Part shown: one piece after another, positions 10,311 to 19,409 of the stretch
Position numbering within the stretch: position 1 is the first letter of the stretch
How the letters are laid out: each line of letters starts with the position of its first letter
NCBI RefSeq assembly: GCF_019711315.1
Contig: NZ_CP081294.1
Coordinates: forward strand, 372,001 to 436,000
Reading direction: 5' to 3'
DNA: 64,000 nucleotides
Source of the DNA: Qipengyuania gelatinilytica
GTDB lineage: Bacteria > Pseudomonadota > Alphaproteobacteria > Sphingomonadales > Sphingomonadaceae
Notes under the pieces: model-generated
Database searches by the model: none
Told to the model about the DNA's origin: nothing
What the model saw: only the letters and a program-made list of their open reading frames with translations
Program-made: the position numbers and the translations under genes

Positions 10311-10369
10311 TTTTTCCCCATCCAGATGATCCAGCCAGGCGCTTGTTCGTGCGCCTAACCCCTGCTGAT

Positions 10370-10413
10370 CACATACGATGTGTCACATCATTGCCTGTCA
10401 CATTCTGATGTGA
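10370..10413. promoter_or_regulatory. TCACAT repeat cluster upstream of ribBX, candidate operator
   Basis: Three related sites are packed into 44 bp. CACAT-ACG-ATGTG (10370-10382) and TCACAT-TCTG-ATGTGA (10398-10413) are inverted repeats, and TGTCACAT occurs as a direct repeat at 10381-10388 and 10396-10403. They end 14 bp before the ribBX ATG. Because the encoded protein has an N-terminal helix-turn-helix, autoregulation is an attractive inference. I did not see the conserved FMN-riboswitch core here. Confidence 0.5.
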
Positions 10414-10427
10414 TAGGCGCTCAAGGC

Positions 10428-11666
10428 ATGAACACGATCGAAAAGGTCCGCACCATCGTCGGCAACGGTCTCATGACCCGTGCCGGCCTCGCCCGCGCCG
10501 CCGGGCTCCATGCCAATACGCTCCGTGACTGCACCGAGGAAGGTTGGAACCCGACGGCCGAAACCCTCGGCAAGCTCGAGGCCTTCCTTGAAGCCAATGA
10601 CGAGACGCCTGTCATCGTCGGCGCGGAAGAGATTATCGACGAAGCCCGCAATGGCCGAATGTTCATCCTGGTCGATGACGAGGACCGCGAGAACGAGGGC
10701 GACCTGGTCATCCCGGCGCAGATGGCGACGCCCAATGCCATCAACTTCATGGCAACCCACGGTCGCGGGCTGATCTGCCTTTCGCTCGATACGAAGCGCG
10801 TGAAGGCGCTCGGCCTCGAGCCGATGAGCCGCGACAACCGGGAAAGCATGCAGACCGCTTTCACTATTTCCATCGAAGCCAAGACGGGTGTGACCACCGG
10901 CATCAGCGCGGCAGACCGCTCGCGCACCGTCTCGGTCGCAATCGACCCCACCAAGGGCCCCGACGACATTGTCACGCCGGGCCACGTCTTCCCGCTCACC
11001 GCACGCGATGGCGGCGTCCTCGTCCGTGCCGGTCATACCGAAGCTGCGGTAGATATCTCGCGTCTGGCCGGCCTCAATCCTTCTGGCGTGATCTGCGAGA
11101 TCATGAAGGACGACGGGACCATGGCGCGGCTCGATGACCTGGTGACCTTCGCGCGCAAGCACGACATGAAGATCGGCACGATCCGCGACCTGATCGAATA
11201 CCGCATGCGGTACGACCACCTGGTCGAGCGGATTGCAGAAGACACGTTCGATTCCGATTACGGCGGTGCTTGGCGCATGCTGACGTACCGCAACACGGTC
11301 GACGGCAGCGAAAGCTATGTCCTCCAGAAGGGCGAAGTGAAGGAAGGCGCGCCTACCCTCACCCGCGTACACCCGATTTCGATCTTCGATGACGTCCTTG
11401 GCAAGCCGGGGCCGCGCAAGCGCACACTGCAGCGCGCCATGCAGGCCGTCGGCGAACATGGCTCGGGCGTGATCGTGATCATCACCGGGCGTCCCGCCGC
11501 CGGTTACGGCGAAAGCGAGGCCGAACGTAATGTCGGCATCGGTTCGCAAATCCTTGCCGACCTCGGTGTCGAGGACATGATCCTGCTCAGCAATTCGCAA
11601 CCCAACGTCGTCGCGATCGAGGGCTACGGCCTCAATATCGTCGACCACATGCCCATTCCGGAGTGA
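10428..11666 (+). CDS. ribB: 3,4-dihydroxy-2-butanone-4-phosphate synthase with degenerate GTP cyclohydrolase II tail (RibBX type)
   Basis: RibB converts ribulose 5-phosphate to 3,4-dihydroxy-2-butanone 4-phosphate for riboflavin synthesis. The start at 10428 is preferred to the in-frame upstream codon because it gives a clean helix-turn-helix N-terminus (about residues 13-35) and leaves the TCACAT repeats untranslated. The RibB domain spans about 63-265, with the metal and substrate loop [10 protein letters not shown] at 83-92 and the later TPGHVFPL segment. Residues about 280-412 resemble GTP cyclohydrolase II. However, the Cys ligands of its zinc site and the GDVFGS-type loop are absent ([15 protein letters not shown]), so this half should not hydrolyse GTP. 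Proteobacterial RibBX proteins of this kind are known; a separate ribA would be needed elsewhere. ribH follows immediately. Confidence 0.93.
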   Translation: MNTIEKVRTIVGNGLMTRAGLARAAGLHANTLRDCTEEGWNPTAETLGKLEAFLEANDETPVIVGAEEIIDEARNGRMFILVDDEDRENEGDLVIPAQMATPNAINFMATHGRGLICLSLDTKRVKALGLEPMSRDNRESMQTAFTISIEAKTGVTTGISAADRSRTVSVAIDPTKGPDDIVTPGHVFPLTARDGGVLVRAGHTEAAVDISRLAGLNPSGVICEIMKDDGTMARLDDLVTFARKHDMKIGTIRDLIEYRMRYDHLVERIAEDTFDSDYGGAWRMLTYRNTVDGSESYVLQKGEVKEGAPTLTRVHPISIFDDVLGKPGPRKRTLQRAMQAVGEHGSGVIVIITGRPAAGYGESEAERNVGIGSQILADLGVEDMILLSNSQPNVVAIEGYGLNIVDHMPIPE

Positions 11667-11671
11667 ACCCC

Positions 11672-12094
11672 ATGGCCAATTTCCTGATCGTCGAAGCGCG
11701 CTTTTACGACCATCTGAACGACATGCTGGTCGCAGGTGCAAAAGCTGCGCTCGAGGCAGCCGGACACAGCGTGGAGGTACTCACCGTTCCAGGCGCGCTC
11801 GAGATCCCCGGTGCAATCGCCATGGCGGCCGAAACCGGACGTTATGACGGCTTCGTCGCTATTGGCGTGGTCATCCGCGGCGAGACTTACCACTTCGAAA
11901 TCGTGGCAGGCGAAAGCGCTCGCGGCATCATGGCGCTGACCATGGATGGCATCGCAATCGGCAACGGCATCATCACGGTCGAAAACGAAGAGCAGGCTAT
12001 CGTGCGGGCCGACCCGACCAAGAAAGACAAGGGCGGGGAAGCCGCGAAGGCAGCACTCGCATTGCTCGATCTCCGGGGCCGCTTCGCAGCCTAG
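11672..12094 (+). CDS. ribH: 6,7-dimethyl-8-ribityllumazine synthase
   Basis: RibH condenses the RibB product with the pyrimidine intermediate to give lumazine. The ATG at 11672 was chosen over a GTG 9 bp upstream because GGAG at 11660-11663 is then 8 bases away. The 140 residues are the normal length. The family landmarks are seen: the N-terminal FLIVEARFY strand, PGALEIP near residue 42, and [14 protein letters not shown] with the catalytic His near residue 70. It forms an operon with ribBX, and its stop codon shares bases with that of the convergent minus-strand gene. Confidence 0.96.
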   Translation: MANFLIVEARFYDHLNDMLVAGAKAALEAAGHSVEVLTVPGALEIPGAIAMAAETGRYDGFVAIGVVIRGETYHFEIVAGESARGIMALTMDGIAIGNGIITVENEEQAIVRADPTKKDKGGEAAKAALALLDLRGRFAA

Positions 12095-13182
12095 GACGCC
12101 CCGTCGACCATGCCGGTAAGCCCCAGCGGGGCGAATGGGCCGATGATCAGCTGTTCGAAAACGCCGATCCCTTCGCTGCCGTCATTGCCGGATACCCTGA
12201 CGAGCGTCTGCACATGCAGGTTTTCGGGCGCGAGCGGGTCGAGCGCATCGAGGGCGATGTCCTCGCGCTCCACCTCCAGGGTGCCATGATGCAGGCCGTG
12301 ATTCCATTCCGGATGGGTGTATCCGAGCCCGCGCATCTGGAACCGCCCGAGCGGGTCGAACGTGACCTGTTCGGGCGCGCCCATGACCGCAAGCGAAAGC
12401 GTCCCGCCTGACGGCCAGCGCGTGTCCGGCTGGAGCCGCGTGCGCATGCTGCCGTGGCCTTCCGCGATATCCTGCGCATCCGCCCCGTCCGGCGCCCAGG
12501 CCGCGCGGGTGTTCCACGCCCTGCCCTGCGTGTCGTTATTGACGTGGAAGAACAGGCTTCCGTTCGGAAAGCTGATTGGCGTCCACTGCCAGAAAAAGCT
12601 CGGCAGCGGCGCCCCGGGCATAGGCTGCGGGTCACGTGCGCCGACAGGCCTGACGCCCCAACTGCGATCTCGCGTTCCCGCGGTCCCTTCCGCCATGTCA
12701 TGACGCTCGCCATCGAGTGAAATCCAGCCCTCGTAATGGCCGTTCTGGGTCATGCGCGTGTAATCCATGAAGGCACGCGGTCCGATGCGGTGGGTGAAGC
12801 GCGGCTCCTCGATCGGGAAAGCGCGTCCGGTGAAGGTAAACTCGCCCGCGATATCCTCCGTCTCGTCGATGGTAACCTTGAGGGCATGGAGCGGTTCGAT
12901 CACCTCGATCGCAATCGGGCCGACCCGCATCGACATCCGCTCCATCCCCATTTCGGCGCTGGCGTGTAGGCAATATTGGGTGTCGCCACGGATGAAGCTG
13001 AAATGCGCATCGGCGACATCCAGGTGCGGATAGACCCCGAATGCCAGCGCGAAGAAGCCGCTCCCGTCGGGCGCATAGCCATTGAAGAAATAGCGATCGT
13101 AGAAATTCCGGTCCGTGCCTGCGTAGGCGACCGGTTCGGCCGTCTGGTGGATCGGGAATTCATCACCTTTGGAAAGCGCCAT
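12091..13182 (-). CDS. Uncharacterised beta-rich protein paired with a kinase-like gene
   Basis: This 363-residue protein has no signal peptide and many short strands with conserved-looking Trp, Gly and His positions (for example [26 protein letters not shown]). The pattern recalls the lipocalin-like double barrel of AttH/CrtC-type hydratases, so a small hydrophobic ligand or substrate is possible, but I do not recognise a named family with certainty. It lies 11 bp downstream of an APH-fold kinase gene on the same strand, and the two probably form one transcript. Its 3' end overlaps ribH by four bases. Confidence 0.7.
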   Translation of the reverse strand: MALSKGDEFPIHQTAEPVAYAGTDRNFYDRYFFNGYAPDGSGFFALAFGVYPHLDVADAHFSFIRGDTQYCLHASAEMGMERMSMRVGPIAIEVIEPLHALKVTIDETEDIAGEFTFTGRAFPIEEPRFTHRIGPRAFMDYTRMTQNGHYEGWISLDGERHDMAEGTAGTRDRSWGVRPVGARDPQPMPGAPLPSFFWQWTPISFPNGSLFFHVNNDTQGRAWNTRAAWAPDGADAQDIAEGHGSMRTRLQPDTRWPSGGTLSLAVMGAPEQVTFDPLGRFQMRGLGYTHPEWNHGLHHGTLEVEREDIALDALDPLAPENLHVQTLVRVSGNDGSEGIGVFEQLIIGPFAPLGLTGMVDGAS

Positions 13183-13193
13183 GATCAGGTCTC

Positions 13194-14228
13194 CTAAAGC
13201 ACGGACAGGCTATCGTGGCGGAGCGCCAGTGAACAGGCACCGCGGGCCATGGACAGGAAATTGTCATCCCCGCGCGGCGTCCTCTCGACAAAGGCCGCGC
13301 TGAACACGGCAGTCGAAACCCCGTGCAAAATGCCTAGGCTGTAATCGCGGGTCATCCGATCCGGATCGATCTCGACCCCGCGCTGCGCCATCTCGGCATA
13401 GTAGAGATCGAGCAGCTCGCCTTCATGATCGAGGCCGAGCTGGCCGATCCCGCAACCAAGAAAATAGCCGACATCGTTCATCGGGTTGCCGACTGTCGTC
13501 GTCTGCCAGTCGAGGATGGCGATGGGCTCCGCCCCGCCGCGTACATCGAAGAGCATGTTGTCGAGGCGGAAGTCGCCGTGGACGAGGCACCGGGGTTCCG
13601 CGTCGCGCTGGAAATATTGCGCGGCGCGTTGTGCCAGCCCGTCACACAAATCCATCAGTTCCGGCTCCAGCGATGAGGCGTAACGCTCGCGGAATATGGC
13701 CTGGGCCTGCGGATACATCATGCTGACTGTCGCGCCGAGATTTTCGGGCGGCTGGACCCACTCGGCCTGCAGGATGTCCGCCCTCCCCCAGCTCGGCGCA
13801 TGAATGGCGGCGGCCTGCCGAATGGCCTGCCGGGCATCTTCGATACCGCACCCCGCGATCTGGTCGCCCTGCCGTGCCGGAGCGAGATCTTCGAAGAGCA
13901 GGCAGAATTCCGCGCCATCTTCGGTAACGACTGCAAAGTGCACACCCGGCGCGCGTACGTCGACCAATGGCGCCGCCTGTCGGTAAAATTCCACTTCCTT
14001 GCGGTAGAGGCCGAACTGGACCGCAGTCCCGCGGCTAGCCGCATCGGCCGCTGGAAACTTGCCGGCCAATGTTGGCGGAACGCCTTCGCCTTCGAGATGG
14101 AAACGGACGCTGTCGCCGACCTGACCCGTTCCGATCGGCTCCCAGCGGACCGATGAAACCTGCGTGCCCAGAATGGCGCCGAGCCAGTCGGGCGTCACCT
14201 CGTCAGGAAGAACCGGAAAACCTGCCAA
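13194..14228 (-). CDS. Aminoglycoside phosphotransferase (APH)-fold kinase-like protein
   Basis: The protein kinase-like APH fold is shown by AGKFP (ATP Lys57), the catalytic loop HGDFRLDN at 217-224 and the metal motif ILDWQ with Asp240. The start is assigned to TTG at 14228: it follows a strong GGAG with 6-base spacing, and longer alternatives would run into the divergent gene at 14305. That gives 344 residues. Family members phosphorylate small alcohols, sugars or acyl compounds; nothing here suggests antibiotic resistance. The downstream beta-rich gene 11 bp away is probably a functional partner. The TTG start is inferred from the ribosome-binding site. Confidence 0.8.
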   Translation of the reverse strand: MAGFPVLPDEVTPDWLGAILGTQVSSVRWEPIGTGQVGDSVRFHLEGEGVPPTLAGKFPAADAASRGTAVQFGLYRKEVEFYRQAAPLVDVRAPGVHFAVVTEDGAEFCLLFEDLAPARQGDQIAGCGIEDARQAIRQAAAIHAPSWGRADILQAEWVQPPENLGATVSMMYPQAQAIFRERYASSLEPELMDLCDGLAQRAAQYFQRDAEPRCLVHGDFRLDNMLFDVRGGAEPIAILDWQTTTVGNPMNDVGYFLGCGIGQLGLDHEGELLDLYYAEMAQRGVEIDPDRMTRDYSLGILHGVSTAVFSAAFVERTPRGDDNFLSMARGACSLALRHDSLSVL

Positions 14229-14253
14229 GCCCCTCTCCCACAAGAGCAATTGC

Positions 14254-14278
14254 GGAACGCTAGCTTGCGGAAAGCGTC
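14254..14278 (+). promoter_or_regulatory. Imperfect EcfG-like promoter before the small membrane protein
   Basis: GGAAC (14254-14258) is followed after 16 bp by CGTC (14275-14278), one base from the EcfG -10 element CGTT. It lies 26 bp before the ATG at 14305. It is weaker than the two matches near 15.9 and 17.4 kb. Confidence 0.35.
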
Positions 14279-14304
14279 GTGGCAAACATGGGGAAGAGGA
14301 TATC

Positions 14305-14556
14305 ATGAACGGACCGGTGGAATGGATTGCCTCGATCGGCACCGTCCTTGCCGCGTCGATGATCGCATTCGATCTCGGACGCCGTGCGACTGGATGGGGC
14401 TTTGTCCTGTTCTGCCTCGTATCGACGCTGTGGATCTACATCGGCATCACGCAGGGCGCACTGCCCCTGGCCGCGATGAACGGCCTGCTGCTGCTCATCA
14501 ACGGCTGGGGTGTCTATCAGTACTGGTTGCACCCGAAGAACCGGGCCGACAACTAG
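14305..14556 (+). CDS. Small integral membrane protein, unknown function
   Basis: This 83-residue protein is almost entirely hydrophobic, with about three membrane helices separated by short basic turns (LGRRATGW, LHPKNRADN). The ATG at 14305 follows GAAGAGGA at a good spacing; the longer open frame upstream overlaps the divergent kinase gene and was not used. Its helix pattern is reminiscent of small PnuC-like or inner-membrane hypothetical proteins, but I cannot assign a function. It converges with eno, 4 bp away. Confidence 0.75.
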   Translation: MNGPVEWIASIGTVLAASMIAFDLGRRATGWGFVLFCLVSTLWIYIGITQGALPLAAMNGLLLLINGWGVYQYWLHPKNRADN

Positions 14557-14560
14557 GTCT

Positions 14561-15883
<1,323 letters not shown>

Positions 15884-15930
15884 TCAGTAAAACACCCCCA
15901 AGTCGAGGGTTGGAAAGCGCTCTATTCGTC

Positions 15931-15955
15931 GGAACAACGGCGCGCAAGTTGCGTT
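15931..15955 (+). promoter_or_regulatory. EcfG-type (general stress sigma factor) promoter
   Basis: GGAAC (15931-15935), 16 bp, then CGTT (15952-15955) fits the consensus GGAAC-N16/17-CGTT known for the alphaproteobacterial general stress sigma factor EcfG. Transcription would start near 15962 and leave a leader of about 64 nt before the gene at 16026. Confidence 0.7.
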
Positions 15956-16025
15956 GCACCATAGAACACCCGGTTTGTGACAAACGCCGGGGAATGAATA
16001 CGAATTGAGGGCAAGGACGAGAGCA

Positions 16026-16661
16026 ATGGCAGATTCCACCGCATCAGGCGCTTCGAAAAAGCGCAAGACTTCCACCGCAAAGAAAACAGGCACTGCGAAA
16101 AAGCCGCGCAAGACCGTGGCCAAGACCAGTACCGCCAAGGAGATGACACCCGTGACCAACACCGCAACCACCGACACCACCACCGCCAACCCGCATCGTG
16201 CCGAAGCCAAGAGCCGTTTCAATGCCGCTCTCGAAGAAGCCAAGGCAGGTGCAGCCGCGCTCAAGGCCGAAGGTCAGGAACGCGCCGCAGCTTACCGCGG
16301 CCAGGCCAAGGGCAAGAGCGAAGACTGGGTTGCCGATGCCAAGGCCTATGGCGCCGATGCCAAGGTCAAGGGCAAGGAACTCGCCACCGAAGGCAAGGTG
16401 AAGACCAGCGAAGGCCTGCGTTCGCTGAGCAAGACCATCACCGAAAACGCGCACCAGGTCGATGAGAAGCTCGGTGCGAAATATGGCGACTACGCACGTA
16501 GCGCCTCGAGCGCGCTCGACGATTACGCATCCAAGCTCGACCAGAAGAGCGTCGACGATCTCGTCGAAGACGGCCGCGAATTCGTCCGCAAGAGCCCGGG
16601 TACTGCAATCGGCATCGCTGCTGTTGCAGGCTTCCTGATCTCGCGCCTGTTCCGTCGCTGA
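16026..16661 (+). CDS. YqjD/ElaB-like (DUF883-type) membrane-anchored protein with Lys/Ala-rich N-terminal tail
   Basis: This 211-residue protein has three parts. Residues 1-45 are a Lys/Thr/Ala tail with KK repeats (STAKKTGTAKKPRK), like the C-terminal tail of histone H1. Residues about 65-180 are an Ala/Lys/Glu helical stretch with heptad character. The last 30 residues hold a single membrane helix with the DUF883-like ending RKSPGTAIGIAAVAGF and a terminal Arg pair. In E. coli YqjD the C-terminal helix anchors the protein and the rest binds ribosomes. The ATG at 16026 was chosen over a TTG 21 bp upstream. The EcfG promoter and the next genes suggest a stress role. Confidence 0.75.
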   Translation: MADSTASGASKKRKTSTAKKTGTAKKPRKTVAKTSTAKEMTPVTNTATTDTTTANPHRAEAKSRFNAALEEAKAGAAALKAEGQERAAAYRGQAKGKSEDWVADAKAYGADAKVKGKELATEGKVKTSEGLRSLSKTITENAHQVDEKLGAKYGDYARSASSALDDYASKLDQKSVDDLVEDGREFVRKSPGTAIGIAAVAGFLISRLFRR

Positions 16662-16685
16662 TAACGATCAGCAGCTGGGGGCCCG

Positions 16686-17117
16686 ATGGTAGATAGTGAA
16701 ACACAGGATCGGGCGGACTACGAAGGTCCGCTCGACCTGCCCGACGATTACGATCCGGAAGAGGATGGCGAGGGACAGCACGGTCCTTCGCTTACCGACG
16801 ACCTGTTCGCTCTTCTCGAAGACGGGAAGACTTACGCCGAGGCGGAAGTCGCCTACCAAAAGAGCCGCGCCGGCTTCACGGCCAATCGCCTTAAGGGCGC
16901 CATTGCTTTCGGGCTTGGCGCCTTTGGCGTGCTCCACCTAGCCCTGATCTCCTTCACCGTCGGTGCCGTCATCGCGCTCATGCCCTTGCTCGGCCCGTGG
17001 GGCGCAACGGGAGTGGTAACGTTGGCCCTGATAATTGCCGGAGTGGTCCTGCTCATGTTGCTCAAGGGCCGCATCGACGACATCCGCGATGCTTTCACGG
17101 ACGGCAACAATGAGTGA
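16686..17117 (+). CDS. YqjE-like holin-superfamily membrane protein
   Basis: The 143-residue protein has an acidic N-terminus of about 40 residues, an amphipathic helix, and two long membrane helices at about 70-95 and 100-125, ending in a charged tail. This is the layout of the phage-holin-superfamily proteins that include YqjE, which are ordinary chromosomal membrane proteins and not lysis proteins. It follows the YqjD-like gene by 24 bp and overlaps the next gene by 8 bp, mirroring the E. coli order yqjD-yqjE-yqjK. Confidence 0.75.
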   Translation: MVDSETQDRADYEGPLDLPDDYDPEEDGEGQHGPSLTDDLFALLEDGKTYAEAEVAYQKSRAGFTANRLKGAIAFGLGAFGVLHLALISFTVGAVIALMPLLGPWGATGVVTLALIIAGVVLLMLLKGRIDDIRDAFTDGNNE

Positions 17118-17436
17118 TCGCAAGGCTCGCATGCTCGAAGACAAGTACCTGCGCGACTCCGCGCGGGCGCTGGTCGAAGCCGATATCAAGCACATCAAGG
17201 CCGACTTCGCCCACAAGGGCCTTGGCGAACGCGCGATGGACCGCGTGACCGAGGGCGCGATGGACCTCTACGAAGAAGCCATCGACGTGGCGGAGGACAA
17301 CAAGGGCGCCCTCGCCGCCTTGGTCGCCGCCATCGTTGTGTGGTTCGCAAGGAACCCGCTGCTGGAGCTGTTGGGAATTGTGAACGACGAAGAGGACGAG
17401 GATTGGGACGAAACCTCAGACGGCTCGGAACGCTGA
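17110..17436 (+). CDS. Small protein with one membrane segment, third gene of the yqjDE-like set
   Basis: This 108-residue protein has a charged helical N-terminal half and a single hydrophobic segment (ALAALVAAIVVWFARNPLLELLGIV) at about 66-90, followed by an acidic tail of Asp, Glu and Ser. The ATG at 17110 lies inside the end of the preceding gene, an 8-bp overlap that implies translational coupling. It occupies the place of yqjK, although sequence likeness to YqjK is not obvious. No enzymatic motif is visible. Confidence 0.7.
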   Translation: MSDRKARMLEDKYLRDSARALVEADIKHIKADFAHKGLGERAMDRVTEGAMDLYEEAIDVAEDNKGALAALVAAIVVWFARNPLLELLGIVNDEEDEDWDETSDGSER

Positions 17437-17452
17437 CCCCCCGCGAACCGTT
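17427..17452 (+). promoter_or_regulatory. Second EcfG-type promoter
   Basis: GGAAC (17427-17431), 17 bp, then CGTT (17449-17452) again fits the EcfG consensus. It overlaps the last codons of the preceding gene and would start transcription near 17460, about 26 nt before the ATG at 17486. Confidence 0.7.
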
Positions 17453-17485
17453 ATAGCTACGAACACAAATTCAAGAGGTTTACCC

Positions 17486-17995
17486 ATGTCCGACACAGCA
17501 AAGACCAACGTCACCCCGATCAGCGCAGACAGCAAGCTGACCGACGCTGAAAAGCGCGATCAGCTGCGCGCGCGCATCGAAGCAGGCGAACGTCGCAATG
17601 AAGAACGCTCGTTTGCCGATCAGGCGAAGGACGTCGCCGACAGCGCCATCGAATTTGCAAAGAAGCACCCGGTTGCAACCGTTGCGGGCGCAGTCGTCGT
17701 CGGGCTTGCTATCGGCGCCATGACCCGCCGCGGCCGCGAGCTTGGCCGTCGTGGTGGATCGCTTGCATCCTATGCGACGGATGCCGCTATCGCCTACGGT
17801 CTTTCGATGATCGAAGGTGCCGGCGACAAGTTCGAAGATTTCAGCGACGCAGCCGGAACGCAGGCCCGCCGCATCAAGCGCGACGCCGGTTATCGGCTCG
17901 ACTCGATGGGCGACACCGTCCGCTCGAGCAGTCGCCGTGCAAGCCGCAAATCCTCGCGCGCCTATCGCGACCTTCGCGCGCGTCTGACCAACTAA
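17486..17995 (+). CDS. DUF883-like protein with mid-chain hydrophobic segment and basic tail
   Basis: This 169-residue protein begins with a polar helical region (SFADQAKDVADSAIEFAKKHP) leading into a short Gly/Ala-rich hydrophobic stretch at about 62-77. The segment AKKHPVATVAGAVVVGLAIG is DUF883-like, but here it sits in the middle. The final 35 residues are rich in Arg and Ser (SSSRRASRKSSRAYRD) and could bind nucleic acid. It has its own EcfG-type promoter and ends at a strong terminator, so it is a single-gene unit next to the yqjDEK-like set. Confidence 0.7.
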   Translation: MSDTAKTNVTPISADSKLTDAEKRDQLRARIEAGERRNEERSFADQAKDVADSAIEFAKKHPVATVAGAVVVGLAIGAMTRRGRELGRRGGSLASYATDAAIAYGLSMIEGAGDKFEDFSDAAGTQARRIKRDAGYRLDSMGDTVRSSSRRASRKSSRAYRDLRARLTN

Positions 17996-18019
17996 ACCGA
18001 ATCTAAACCAAAACCACGT

Positions 18020-18060
18020 AGCGGCGTGACGGGCTTGCCTGTCGCGCCGCTTTCGTTATT
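18020..18060 (+). terminator. Rho-independent terminator
   Basis: A 14-bp stem (arms 18020-18033 and 18038-18051, two G-U wobbles) with loop CTTG is followed by a T-rich tail (TTCGTTATT). It ends the transcript of the gene at 17486-17995. Confidence 0.8.
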
Positions 18061-18102
18061 GGCGTGGCCAAATTTCCTCCTCCCCAAGCGAAAGAACCGA
18101 TC

Positions 18103-18333
18103 ATGGAAGAAAAAGAGAGCAAGCAGACGCTTTACCTGGTGATGGGTGGCCGCGTGACCGATCCGCGCAGCGTTACCTTCTCGGATCCCGAGAGCATCCA
18201 CGTCGCCGGTGTTTACTCCACCTATGAAGATGCAGAAAGCGCATGGCGCGGTAACGCGCAGCGCACGGTCGACGATGCCGAAATGAAGTACGTTATCGTC
18301 CACCTCCACAAGCTGCTCGATCCCGACGCCTGA
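18103..18333 (+). CDS. DUF4170-type small protein
   Basis: The 76-residue protein has the pattern of small alphaproteobacterial DUF4170 proteins: a first strand YLVMGGRV, a VTFSDPE loop, VAGVYSTYEDAESAWRG and a final KYVIVHLHKL strand. The ATG at 18103 is used; a GTG 39 bp upstream would add residues that the family lacks. The function of the family is unknown. A GNAT acetyltransferase gene follows after 11 bp and is probably co-transcribed. Confidence 0.75.
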   Translation: MEEKESKQTLYLVMGGRVTDPRSVTFSDPESIHVAGVYSTYEDAESAWRGNAQRTVDDAEMKYVIVHLHKLLDPDA

Positions 18334-18344
18334 GGACAAACACG

Positions 18345-18845
18345 ATGGGTTATTCGATCCGCTCATTCGAGGACGGCGATGCGGAAGCGCTCGCCGAACT
18401 CGGCCGCGCTGCGATCGGAGCCATCGGACCGGACGCCTATAGCGAAGAACAGGTAGAGGCCTGGCTGGCGAATTTCGCCGGGCCCGAGGTCTACCAGGCG
18501 CAGGCAGATGCAGGTACGCAGATCTTCATCGCCACTGATGAGGACGATGAACCGGTTGCCTATGCGATGCTGGAGCAGACCGGCCATCTCGACCATCTCT
18601 ATTGCCATCCCGACCACACGAAGGAAGGGCTGGCCACCAGCCTGCTCGAGACGGCAGCGTTATACGCCAAGTATCACGGGATCACCCACCTCTTCACCGA
18701 GGCGAGCCACATCGCAAAGCCCGCTTTCGAAAAAGCCGGCTATAACGCGATGAAAAAGCGGACCTTCGAGATCGATGGTGTGGAAATCACGAACTGGGCG
18801 ATGGTGAAGACGATCGACCCGGCACGAGGCAGGCGCACCGCCTGA
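18345..18845 (+). CDS. GNAT-family N-acetyltransferase
   Basis: The 166-residue protein has the GNAT core. A strand and acetyl-CoA-binding helix are seen around LDHLYCHPDHTKEGLATSLLE, where the usual Q/RxxGxG/A loop is varied (H-T-K-E-G-L-A), and the last strand contains the FTEASHIAKPAFEKAGY segment typical of the family. It transfers an acetyl group from acetyl-CoA to an unknown amine. The gene ends at a terminator shared with greA. Confidence 0.85.
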   Translation: MGYSIRSFEDGDAEALAELGRAAIGAIGPDAYSEEQVEAWLANFAGPEVYQAQADAGTQIFIATDEDDEPVAYAMLEQTGHLDHLYCHPDHTKEGLATSLLETAALYAKYHGITHLFTEASHIAKPAFEKAGYNAMKKRTFEIDGVEITNWAMVKTIDPARGRRTA

Positions 18846-18849
18846 ACAG

Positions 18850-18876
18850 AAAAACCCCGCACGAGGCGGGGTTTTT
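18850..18876. terminator. Bidirectional terminator between the GNAT gene and greA
   Basis: CCCCGC (18855-18860) and GCGGGG (18866-18871) form a stem around ACGAG, flanked by five A on the left and five T on the right. It can stop both the plus-strand GNAT transcript and the minus-strand greA transcript. Confidence 0.9.
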
Positions 18877-18900
18877 GCATATTCGGTCGCGCTGAGAAGA

Positions 18901-19368
18901 TCAGATAAATTCGATCTTTTCGATCAGGTAGAACTTGTCGCCGCTGGGCACGGTGACTTCCACTTCATCTTCCAGCTGCTTGCCGATCAGGGCACGCGCA
19001 ATCGGCGAGGTGTAGCTGATGCGGCCCTTATTGGCGTCTGCTTCGGTCTGACCGACGATCTGGTATTTGACCGGCTTGTCGTCTTCGTCGAGCAGCGTCA
19101 CCGTCGCGCCGAAGATAACCTTGTCGCCCGACAGCGTGGTCGGATCGATGATCTGCGCGCGGCTGATCTTGTCTTCAAGGTCGCCAATCATCGCCTCTAC
19201 CTGGCCCTGGCGTTCCTTGGCGGCATGGTATTCGGCGTTTTCCGAGAGGTCGCCGTGCGCGCGTGCTTCCTCGATCGCGTCGACGATACGGGGCCGTTCC
19301 GCGCGCAGAAGCTTGAGGTCTGCGGTCAGCTTCTCATAGCCCTCTGCCAGCATGGGCACTTTATCCAT
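18901..19368 (-). CDS. greA: Transcription elongation factor GreA
   Basis: GreA rescues backtracked RNA polymerase by stimulating transcript cleavage. The 155 residues are standard, with the N-terminal coiled coil (about 1-75) that carries the acidic tip [13 protein letters not shown], and the C-terminal FKBP-like domain ending [13 protein letters not shown]. It lies downstream of carB on the same strand with a 114-bp spacer that contains a strong two-tier inverted repeat, so it may be separately regulated. Confidence 0.97.
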   Translation of the reverse strand: MDKVPMLAEGYEKLTADLKLLRAERPRIVDAIEEARAHGDLSENAEYHAAKERQGQVEAMIGDLEDKISRAQIIDPTTLSGDKVIFGATVTLLDEDDKPVKYQIVGQTEADANKGRISYTSPIARALIGKQLEDEVEVTVPSGDKFYLIEKIEFI

Positions 19369-19409
19369 GGGGCTTCAATCCTTCCTGCTTTGCGAACCTT
19401 CCCCGGACA

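Noticed and set aside
13194..14228. Aminoglycoside resistance gene
   Set aside because: The APH fold is shared by many small-molecule kinases; sequence and context give no sign of resistance.
16686..17117. Holin-superfamily protein as a sign of prophage
   Set aside because: No other phage gene is present and the context matches yqjE-like chromosomal genes.
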